Position numbers and translations under genes: made by a program | Notes under the pieces: model-generated | What the model saw: only the letters and a program-made list of their open reading frames with translations | Told to the model about the DNA's origin: nothing | Databases searched by the model: none | Origin: Streptomyces tricolor | GTDB taxonomy: Bacteria > Actinomycetota > Actinomycetes > Streptomycetales > Streptomycetaceae | NCBI RefSeq assembly: GCF_002155905.1 | Contig: NZ_MUMF01000375.1 | Span: 1-33,188 of the forward strand | Reading direction: 5' to 3' | Length of the DNA stretch: 33,188 nucleotides | Part shown: piece after piece, positions 27,345-33,188 of the stretch | Position numbering within the stretch: position 1 is the stretch's first letter | Layout: the number at the start of each line of letters is the position of its first letter

Positions 27345-27480
27345 CCGATACCGCCCGGGCTGGACCGGTGGGCGCTATCGGTGATCGAAAGCGGACCGGA
27401 TACGCTGACTTGAGTGATGGCAGCGACCTATCGACAAACCGTGTAATCGCCAGCAGACACCAGCAGACAGGAGACCCCTC

Positions 27481-28491
27481 GTGACCGTCGTCGGGCCGTT
27501 CGGGCTGAGCGTGCGGGACCAGGCTCTGGAAGCCGATGTCCAGGCCGGATTGACGGCTGTCGAGGAAGGCTTGCTCGAAGCCACCAAGAGCGAGGTGCCG
27601 TTCATCACGGAGGCCGCGCAGCACCTCGTGCGGGCCGGCGGGAAGCGTTTCCGGCCACTCCTCGTGATGCTCGCCGCCCAGTTCGGCGACCCCTACGCGC
27701 CGGGCGTCGTGCCTTCGGCCGTGGTCGTGGAGCTGACCCACCTGGCCACGCTGTACCACGACGACGTCATGGACGAGGCGGCCGTGCGGCGCGGCGTCGA
27801 CAGCGCCAACGCCCGCTGGGGCAACTCCGTCGCGGTCCTCACCGGCGACTTCCTCTTCGCCCGCGCCTCCCAGATCCTCGCCGACCTCGGCCCCGAGGCG
27901 GTCCGGGTGCAGGCCCTGGCGTTCGAACGGCTGGTCACCGGTCAGATCCTGGAGACCGCGGGCCCCACGGACGGGCGTGACCCGGTCGAGCACTACCTGG
28001 ACGTGCTCGCGGGCAAGACGGGCTCCCTGGTGGCGGTGTCGTGCCGGTTCGGCGCGATGATGTCCGGCGCCGACGAGCGGGTCGTCGACGTGCTCACCCA
28101 GTACGGCGAGCGGCTCGGGGTCGCCTTCCAGCTCGCGGACGACGTCCTGGACATCGCCTCCGACTCCCACGAGTCCGGCAAGACCCCGGGCACCGACCTG
28201 CGCGAGGGCATCCCGACGCTGCCGGTGCTCCGGCTGCGCGAGCGCGCGGCCCGGCTGGGCCGGCCCGAGGACATCGCGCTGTGCGAGCTGCTCGACTCCG
28301 ACCTCAGCGACGACGCCCGGCACGCCGAGGCGCTGGCCGGGCTGCGCGCGCACCCCGCGCTGGAGCAGGCCCGCCGGGACACCGTCCGGTACGCGGAGGA
28401 GGCGCGGGCCGCGCTGGCCCCGCTGCCCGAGTGCGACGCCAAGGCGGCCCTGATGGAGCTGTGCGACGCGGTCGTGCACCGCGCCGGCTGA
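27481..28491 (+). CDS. Long-chain polyprenyl diphosphate synthase
   Basis: Trans-prenyltransferase that adds isopentenyl diphosphate units to an allylic primer. It has 336 residues. The first Asp-rich motif DDVMD is at 94-98, the second DDVLD at 220-224, and GGKRFRP at 53-59 binds the diphosphate. Small residues Ala89 and Thr90 lie five and four places before the first motif, where bulky aromatics cap short-chain enzymes, so a long product is likely. In actinobacteria the obvious use is the menaquinone side chain, which would tie it to complex I in this window; that link is inference. The GTG at 27481 has AGGAGA 7 nt upstream. Confidence 0.93.
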   Translation: MTVVGPFGLSVRDQALEADVQAGLTAVEEGLLEATKSEVPFITEAAQHLVRAGGKRFRPLLVMLAAQFGDPYAPGVVPSAVVVELTHLATLYHDDVMDEAAVRRGVDSANARWGNSVAVLTGDFLFARASQILADLGPEAVRVQALAFERLVTGQILETAGPTDGRDPVEHYLDVLAGKTGSLVAVSCRFGAMMSGADERVVDVLTQYGERLGVAFQLADDVLDIASDSHESGKTPGTDLREGIPTLPVLRLRERAARLGRPEDIALCELLDSDLSDDARHAEALAGLRAHPALEQARRDTVRYAEEARAALAPLPECDAKAALMELCDAVVHRAG

Positions 28492-28583
28492 CCCGGCCGG
28501 CCACCCGCACGGGCGACCGCCGCCGGCGCGACCCCTACGGGTCGGGTGGAGAAACCGCCGCCGCGTGTCATACCGCAGGTGTA

Positions 28584-28601
28584 CACGGAGTTGGCTCCGT
28601 G
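28584..28601 (+). terminator. Weak hairpin after the polyprenyl synthase
   Basis: CACGGAG (28584-28590) pairs with CTCCGTG (28595-28601) around TTGG, about 90 bp after the stop. A smaller stem CGACCC/GGGTCG lies at 28529-28544. Either might end the transcript; both are short, so read-through into the next gene is possible. Confidence 0.35.
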
Positions 28602-28747
28602 GTCTGACGCTTCCGCACGGCCGATTTGGTCAGATGGATACCACGGAAATCACCACTCCTCACCGATTCGGGTGAGAATGGCGGCTCAGGGTGGACCAGC
28701 GGACCAGCGTGAGGGCAGCCGCCGCCGACGACGGAGGTAAGGCACAC

Positions 28748-29953
28748 ATGGCACCGTACGAATCCGACGACGCAGTGGGCGCCGCGCGGGACGACAACCC
28801 GCGGTCCGGCCGGCGCAAGGCCGCCCGGTACGGCGTCCCGGTCGCCGTGGTGGGGGTGGCGGCGGCCACGATCGGCCTGGTCCCGGCGCTCGCCGACTCC
28901 GGTGACCCGGACCTGCCGAGGATCAGCGCAGAGCAGCTCATCGAGAAGATCGCCAAGTCGGACGTGCAGCAGCTGTCCGGCACCGTGAAGGTCAGCACCG
29001 ACCTCGGCCTGCCCGACCTCGGCGGCCTGGAGGAGGGCCTGCTCTCCGGGGCGGGCGAGGACGGCTCCGGCGACGGCTCCTCCGCCGACCCCCAGGCCAA
29101 GCTCACCGAACTGGTCTCCGGCACGCACACCCTGCGCGTCGCCGCCGACGGCCCGGACCGGCAGAAGCTCTCCCTCTTGGAGCGCGGCGCCGAGTACAGC
29201 CTGATCCACGACGGCAAGGACGTCTGGGGCTACGACAGCAAGAGCAACGAGGTCTACCACTCCACCACGGCCGGCTCCGGCAAGGACCACCGGGCCGAGC
29301 CGCCGGCCACGCCCAAGGACTTCGCCGACGAGGCCCTGAAGGCGGTGGACGACACCACGTCCGTCACCGTCGACGGCACCGCGCAGGTCGCCGGGCGCGA
29401 CGCCTACAAGCTGCTGATCCAGCCCAGGCAGTCCGGCACCACGGTCGGCGCGATCAGCATCGCCGTGGACGCGAAGACGGGCATGCCGCTGAAGTTCACG
29501 CTGACCCCGAAGAGCGGCGGCGCCGCCGTGCTCGACGCGGGCTTCACCCAGGTGTCCTTCGCCAAGCCGGCCGCCTCCACGTTCGACTTCACCCCGCCCA
29601 AGGGCGCGAAGGTCACCGAGGAGAAGGACGCGGCACCCCGGCACACCCCGAAGCACGGCGAGGACTTCGCCCAGGGCTTCGAGGGCAAGGACGGGCCGAA
29701 GGTCCTCGGCGAGGGCTGGACCTCCGTCGCCACCTTCGACACCGGCGCCGAGGGCGGCCTGCCGACCGGCTCCCAGGGCGGTGACCTCGGAGGCTTCCTC
29801 GGCTCGCTCGGCGAGCAGGTCGACGGGAAGTTCGGCAAGGGCACGGTCTTCTCCACCCGCCTGGTCAACGCCCTGATCACCGACGACGGCAAGGTGTACG
29901 CGGGCGCGGTGACCAAGGAGGCCCTGGTGAAGGCGGCCGAGGCGGGCAAGTGA
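28748..29953 (+). CDS. Membrane-anchored LolA/LppX-like lipid-binding-fold protein
   Basis: It has 401 residues. A basic N-terminus (1-28) precedes one transmembrane or uncleaved signal segment (29-49); there is no lipobox Cys. The rest is extracytoplasmic and beta-strand rich, with Asp/Lys/Gly repeats and an acidic Gly/Ser loop near 98-115. The pattern 'LSGTVKVSTDLGLPDL...LRVAADGPDRQKL...DGKDVWGYDSKSNEVY' is typical of actinobacterial proteins annotated as outer-membrane lipoprotein carrier LolA or sigma-E-regulator-like, whose half-barrel fold binds acyl chains. The ATG at 28748 has GGAGGTAAGG upstream. An ABC ATPase and permease follow 51 bp later, suggesting a substrate-handling partner. 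Binding of a lipid is inferred from the fold class only. Confidence 0.75.
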   Translation: MAPYESDDAVGAARDDNPRSGRRKAARYGVPVAVVGVAAATIGLVPALADSGDPDLPRISAEQLIEKIAKSDVQQLSGTVKVSTDLGLPDLGGLEEGLLSGAGEDGSGDGSSADPQAKLTELVSGTHTLRVAADGPDRQKLSLLERGAEYSLIHDGKDVWGYDSKSNEVYHSTTAGSGKDHRAEPPATPKDFADEALKAVDDTTSVTVDGTAQVAGRDAYKLLIQPRQSGTTVGAISIAVDAKTGMPLKFTLTPKSGGAAVLDAGFTQVSFAKPAASTFDFTPPKGAKVTEEKDAAPRHTPKHGEDFAQGFEGKDGPKVLGEGWTSVATFDTGAEGGLPTGSQGGDLGGFLGSLGEQVDGKFGKGTVFSTRLVNALITDDGKVYAGAVTKEALVKAAEAGK

Positions 29954-30004
29954 CCGCCCGGCCGGTCCGGGCACGACGCGACGGATGACACGAGGGGGGA
30001 GCCG

Positions 30005-30979
30005 ATGGACGAGCCGTCCGCCACGCAGCCGGACCCGGGGGACGCGCCGGCGAGTGTGATCGCCACGCGCGGTCTCACCAAGCGCTACCGCGGCGGACAG
30101 CTCGCCGTGGACGGTCTCGACCTGACCGTCCCGGCGGGCAGCGTCTTCGGCTTCCTCGGCCCGAACGGCTCCGGCAAGACCACCACCATCCGCATGCTGA
30201 TGGGTCTGATCGAGCCGACCGCGGGCACCGCCCGGGTGCTCGGCCACCCCATGCCCCGCTCGGCGCGCACGGTCCTCCCGCAGGTCGGCGCGCTCATCGA
30301 GGGCCCCGCGCTGTACGGCTTCCTCTCCGGCCGGGACAACCTGCTGCGCTACGACGCGGCCGACCCGACCGCCGACCCGCGCACCCGGAAGGCCCGCGTC
30401 GCCGCGGCACTGGACCGGGTCGGCCTCGCGGCTGCCGCGGGCAAGAAGGCGAAGGCGTACTCGCTGGGCATGAAGCAGCGCCTGGGGCTGGCCGCCGCGC
30501 TGCTCCAGCCGCGCAGACTGCTCGTGCTGGACGAACCCACCAACGGCCTCGACCCGCAGGGCATGCGCGAGATCCGCACCCTGGTCAGGGAGCTGGCCGC
30601 CGACGGTACGACCGTGTTCCTCTCCTCCCATCTCCTGGACGAGATCGAGCAGGTGTGCACCCACGCGGCGGTCATGGCGCAGGGCCGGCTCGTCACCCAG
30701 GGCGCGGTGGCCGACCTGGCGGCCGGAGCGCGCGGCCGGCTGGTGGTGACCACCCCGGACGGGGCGGAGGCGGCCCGCGTGCTGAAGGAACTGGGCGTCG
30801 GGGACGTGACCGCCGACGGCGAGCGGGTCACCGGCGAGCCGCCCGAGCGGGACCTCGCCGAGGTGACCGCGGCCCTGGTCGCCGCCGGTGTCCGGGTCCG
30901 GGGCCTGACGGTGGAACGCGCCTCGCTGGAGGACGCGTTCGTGGCGCTGACCGGGGAGGGCTTCGATGTCGCGGGCTGA
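30005..30979 (+). CDS. ABC transporter ATP-binding protein
   Basis: Cytosolic ATPase that would power the ABC-2 permease encoded next. It has 324 residues. Walker A GPNGSGKT is at 52-59, Q-loop Gln93, signature SLGMKQR at 153-159 (the variant common in the CcmA/DrrA export group), Walker B LLVLDEP at 172-178, and the switch His209. The C-terminal 90 residues form the accessory domain seen in drug and lipid export ATPases. ATG at 30005 has GGGGGGAG just upstream. It overlaps the permease gene by 14 bp, so the two are translated together. Confidence 0.94.
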   Translation: MDEPSATQPDPGDAPASVIATRGLTKRYRGGQLAVDGLDLTVPAGSVFGFLGPNGSGKTTTIRMLMGLIEPTAGTARVLGHPMPRSARTVLPQVGALIEGPALYGFLSGRDNLLRYDAADPTADPRTRKARVAAALDRVGLAAAAGKKAKAYSLGMKQRLGLAAALLQPRRLLVLDEPTNGLDPQGMREIRTLVRELAADGTTVFLSSHLLDEIEQVCTHAAVMAQGRLVTQGAVADLAAGARGRLVVTTPDGAEAARVLKELGVGDVTADGERVTGEPPERDLAEVTAALVAAGVRVRGLTVERASLEDAFVALTGEGFDVAG

Positions 30980-31850
30980 CGTGCGGGAGGCGGGCGCCGG
31001 GCGCCGGCCGAACCCGCTGTGGGCCCTCGGGCTGCTGCGCAGCGAGCTGGTCACCACCGTCCGCCGCTGGCGCACGCTCGCCCTGCTCGGGGTGCTGGCC
31101 GCGGTGCCGGTCCTGGTCGGGGTCGCGGTGCGGATCGAGACGCGGGGCGGTGGCTCGGTGGGCGGCGGGTCCGGCGAGGGCCCGGCCTTCATCACGCAGA
31201 TCACCAACAACGGGCTGTTCCTGGTGTTCACCGCGCTGGCCGCGACCCTGCCGTTCTTCCTGCCGATGACGGTCGGCGTCGTCGCGGGCGACGCGATCGC
31301 CGGGGAGGCGGGCGGGGGCACCCTGCGCTATCTGCTGGTCGCCCCGGCCGGCCGCACCCGGCTGCTGCTCACCAAGTACGCGACCGTGCTGGCCTTCTGT
31401 CTGCTGGCCACCCTGGTCGTCGCCGTCTCGGCGCTGATCGTCGGCGCGCTGCTCTTCCCGCTGGGCGAGCTGACGACGATCTCCGGCACCCGGATCAGCT
31501 TCGCCGAGGGGCTCGGCCGGGCCCTGCTGATCGCCCTGGTCGTCGCCGCCTCACTGGTCGGAGTGGCGGCCCTCGGCCTGTTCGTGTCGACCCTCACCAA
31601 CAGCGGCATCGCGGCCATGGCGACCACCGTCGGCCTGCTCATCACTGTGCAGATCGTCGACCAGATACCCCAGCTGCACGCGGTGCAGCCCTATCTGTTC
31701 TCCCACTACTGGCTGTCCTTCGCCGACCTGATGCGCGAGCCCGTCTACTGGGACGACCTGGTGAAGAACCTCGGCCTCCAGGGGCTGTACGCCGCCGTGT
31801 TCGGCTCGGCGGCCTGGGCGCGGTTCACGGCGAAGGACATCAGCGTGTAG
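30966..31850 (+). CDS. ABC-2 type transporter permease
   Basis: Membrane half of the exporter. It has 294 residues with about six helices (near 39-55, 86-108, 136-163, 178-206, 210-228, 272-288). A Gly/Ser-rich extracytoplasmic loop (61-72) lies after the first helix and the amphipathic GEAGGGTLRYLLVAPAGR, which contacts the ATPase, at about 112-129. The ATG at 30966 lies inside the end of the ATPase gene with GGGGAGGG upstream. It ends 16 bp from the convergent reductase gene. Cargo unknown; the LolA-like gene upstream suggests something lipidic or hydrophobic. Confidence 0.9.
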   Translation: MSRADVREAGAGRRPNPLWALGLLRSELVTTVRRWRTLALLGVLAAVPVLVGVAVRIETRGGGSVGGGSGEGPAFITQITNNGLFLVFTALAATLPFFLPMTVGVVAGDAIAGEAGGGTLRYLLVAPAGRTRLLLTKYATVLAFCLLATLVVAVSALIVGALLFPLGELTTISGTRISFAEGLGRALLIALVVAASLVGVAALGLFVSTLTNSGIAAMATTVGLLITVQIVDQIPQLHAVQPYLFSHYWLSFADLMREPVYWDDLVKNLGLQGLYAAVFGSAAWARFTAKDISV

Positions 31851-31866
31851 GGCCGCCAGGCAGGCT

Positions 31867-32454
31867 CTAGGCCCGCTGGTGCGGGAAGCGGGCGAGCGGC
31901 GCCTCCTGGGCGAAGAAGGTCTTGGCGCGCGTCAGCGCGTCGGTGTCCTCGCGGACGTCGCCGGGCGCGCTGCCGCTGCCCAGCAGCACCCCGCCGAAGT
32001 GCATCCCCAGGTAGGCGGCCGAGTTGTTGAGCGTGCCGACGAGGGGGTCGGCGACCGACGGTTCCCGGTCCGCGAGCGCCGTGATGCCCCAGAGCGTGCG
32101 CCCGGCCATGGTCGCCTTGAAGTCGACGCCGGGGGTGCGCAGCCAGGCCGACCAGTAGTCCAGGTAGCGCTTGGTGTGGCCGGACACCGAGTACCAGTAC
32201 AGCGGCGAGGCGATCACGATGTCGGTCGCCGCGAGGGTGGAGTCCAGCAGCAGACCGGCGGTGGTGTCCGCGGGCGGCCGTACGTGGTCGCTGTCGTGGC
32301 GCAGGTCCACGAAGTCGGGCAGCGGGTGCTCGGCGAGGCGGATCCACTGCTGCTCGACCTCCGCGGGCAGCTGTGCGGCGGCCTCGCGGGCCAGCAGCTC
32401 GGTGTTGCCGTCCGGGCGGGAGCTGCCCAGGACGAACAGGAAGCGGCGGTTCAT
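31867..32454 (-). CDS. NAD(P)H-dependent FMN reductase-like flavodoxin-fold protein
   Basis: Predicted cytosolic flavoprotein of the NADPH-dependent FMN reductase/quinone reductase group. It has 195 residues, the usual length. The N-terminal strand and phosphate loop FVLGSSRPDGNTE (7-19) binds the FMN phosphate, ASPLYWYSVSGHTKRYLDYW forms the second flavin loop, and GITALADRE the third. The ATG at 32454 is chosen because GGGGGAT lies 3 nt upstream and the flavin-binding strand begins at once; the longer open frame upstream is intergenic. It faces the ABC permease and is divergent from the gene at 32700. Its electron acceptor (flavin, quinone or another) is not shown. Confidence 0.88.
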   Translation of the reverse strand: MNRRFLFVLGSSRPDGNTELLAREAAAQLPAEVEQQWIRLAEHPLPDFVDLRHDSDHVRPPADTTAGLLLDSTLAATDIVIASPLYWYSVSGHTKRYLDYWSAWLRTPGVDFKATMAGRTLWGITALADREPSVADPLVGTLNNSAAYLGMHFGGVLLGSGSAPGDVREDTDALTRAKTFFAQEAPLARFPHQRA

Positions 32455-32554
32455 GGATCCCCCAGATGCGTCACGTACCGGGAAGCCGGTACCGCGAAGA
32501 AAAGGCGTGTGCATTTTATGCACGCGCAAGCAATTTCCGCCAGGGTTTCCCCGA

Positions 32555-32588
32555 GTGCTCCCGGGCGCCCCCCGGTGCTCCCGGGCGC
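32555..32588 (+). repeat. Two 14-bp direct repeats in a divergent promoter region
   Basis: GTGCTCCCGGGCGC occurs at 32555-32568 and again at 32575-32588, a 20-bp period (about two helical turns), each holding the palindrome CCCGGG. It lies between the FMN reductase-like gene and the gene at 32700. Confidence 0.6.
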
Positions 32589-32699
32589 GGCTGGTGCGAG
32601 GCTGTGACGCCGTGGTGACGCGGAAGCCGGGCGGAGCCGACACACTGGTGGGCAGGACGCGTACGACCGGATCGCGACGCGGGGGAGTGAGGGACACCG

Positions 32700-33188
32700 A
32701 TGGCTGGACTCAGCTTCGAGAAGAAGCGGGCGCAGCAGCCCGTGGCGCATCCGACGGCGGTGACTGTCCGGGTCTCCGGCACGGGGGTCGCGTCGGTGGG
32801 CGGGACGCCGGTCGTGGCGGCACCGGGCGAGGAGATCCAGCAGGCCGTCCTGAACCACCTCCAGCGCCTGGCCATCAGCCTCGGCGCCCCGGTCAGGGCC
32901 ACGATCCACGACGACCGCGCGGGCTGCGTCGTCCCCCTGGAGGTCTCCGCGGACGGCTCCAGCCGGGTGACGGGGGAGCCGGTACGGGTGGACGCCGCGC
33001 CCGTCCCGCGGCCGGGCTCCGTGCCGCCGGGCACCGCACGGACACCGACCGGACAGTTCGGCCCGGCACCCGTCATGACCGAGCCCGGCACGGACACGCC
33101 GGCCCCGGTGACGTCCGGTTGGCCGGAGCCGGCGGCGCCCGCCACCGCGGTGCCGTCGGAGTCGGCGTCGTCCGTCACCACGGTGTCG
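32700..33188 (+). CDS. Uncharacterised actinobacterial protein, cut by the window end
   Basis: At least 163 residues, with the stop beyond the right edge. It begins MAGLSFEKKRAQQPVAHPTA. Residues 20-100 look like a compact alpha/beta domain, with GEEIQQAVLNHLQRLAISLG as one amphipathic helix and strands before and after it. From about residue 100 it becomes a Pro/Ala/Thr/Ser-rich disordered stretch. There is no signal peptide or membrane segment in the visible part. The ATG at 32700 has GAGGGA upstream. I do not recognise a function; the N-terminal domain looks like a family conserved among streptomycetes, from memory rather than a search. Confidence 0.7.
   Translation, partial: MAGLSFEKKRAQQPVAHPTAVTVRVSGTGVASVGGTPVVAAPGEEIQQAVLNHLQRLAISLGAPVRATIHDDRAGCVVPLEVSADGSSRVTGEPVRVDAAPVPRPGSVPPGTARTPTGQFGPAPVMTEPGTDTPAPVTSGWPEPAAPATAVPSESASSVTTVS

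Larger units (their letters stand above)
26951..27480. other. Intergenic region between riboswitch and polyprenyl synthase
   Basis: About 530 bp of lower GC with no convincing gene. It contains the minus-strand promoter at 26997-27026 and a palindrome at 27328-27344. A weak plus-strand promoter candidate is TTAAGT (27291-27296) and TACTGT (27314-27319) with a 17-bp spacer. AGGAGA before the GTG at 27481 is the ribosome binding site of the next gene. A 112-codon plus-strand frame at 26955-27293 looks spurious. Confidence 0.6.

Overview
This window looks like chromosomal DNA of a Streptomyces or close relative. GC is very high, GTG starts are frequent, strong G/C bias at third codon positions opens long spurious antisense frames, and the gene families have actinobacterial forms (long tails on complex I subunits, actinobacterial NlpC/P60 and SLT secreted hydrolases, a c-di-AMP riboswitch before a cell-wall enzyme). 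I see no tRNA, rRNA, insertion sequence, prophage or CRISPR array.

Layout. (1) 1-993: a secreted NlpC/P60 endopeptidase on the minus strand, ended by a large perfect hairpin at the left edge. (2) 994-1681: a 688-bp divergent control region with a near-consensus Rex operator (1234-1249), a second Rex-like site (1294-1309) and a perfect CRP-type palindrome (1558-1573). (3) 1682-17740: a complete 14-gene nuoA-N operon for the proton-pumping NADH:menaquinone oxidoreductase (complex I). Most genes overlap by 4 bp, and the operon is closed by a 16-bp-stem terminator. (4) 17971-22450: recQ (+), then convergent an M56-type membrane metallopeptidase and fumarylacetoacetase (both -). (5) 22696-25301: an unassigned two-gene unit, an ATP-grasp ligase followed by an FAD-dependent oxidoreductase, with a 21-bp tandem repeat across the junction. 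(6) 25424-26236: a Cof-type HAD phosphatase, apparently leaderless. (7) 26285-26950: a secreted transglycosylase under a ydaO-type c-di-AMP riboswitch (-). (8) 27481-31850: a long-chain polyprenyl diphosphate synthase, a membrane-anchored LolA-like protein, and an ABC-2 ATPase/permease pair. (9) 31867-33188: an NAD(P)H-dependent FMN reductase-like protein (-) and the start of an uncharacterised protein cut by the right edge.

How the genes fit together. Complex I, the polyprenyl synthase (probable menaquinone side chain) and the flavodoxin-like reductase all touch redox or quinone metabolism. The Rex and CRP-type sites suggest that nuo responds to NADH/NAD+ and to a cyclic-nucleotide signal. 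The NlpC/P60 and SLT proteins are peptidoglycan hydrolases, one of them apparently under c-di-AMP control. The most likely uncharacterised systems are the ATP-grasp/FAD-oxidoreductase pair and the LolA-like/ABC cassette. Function assignments come from motifs and family knowledge only; no database search was run.
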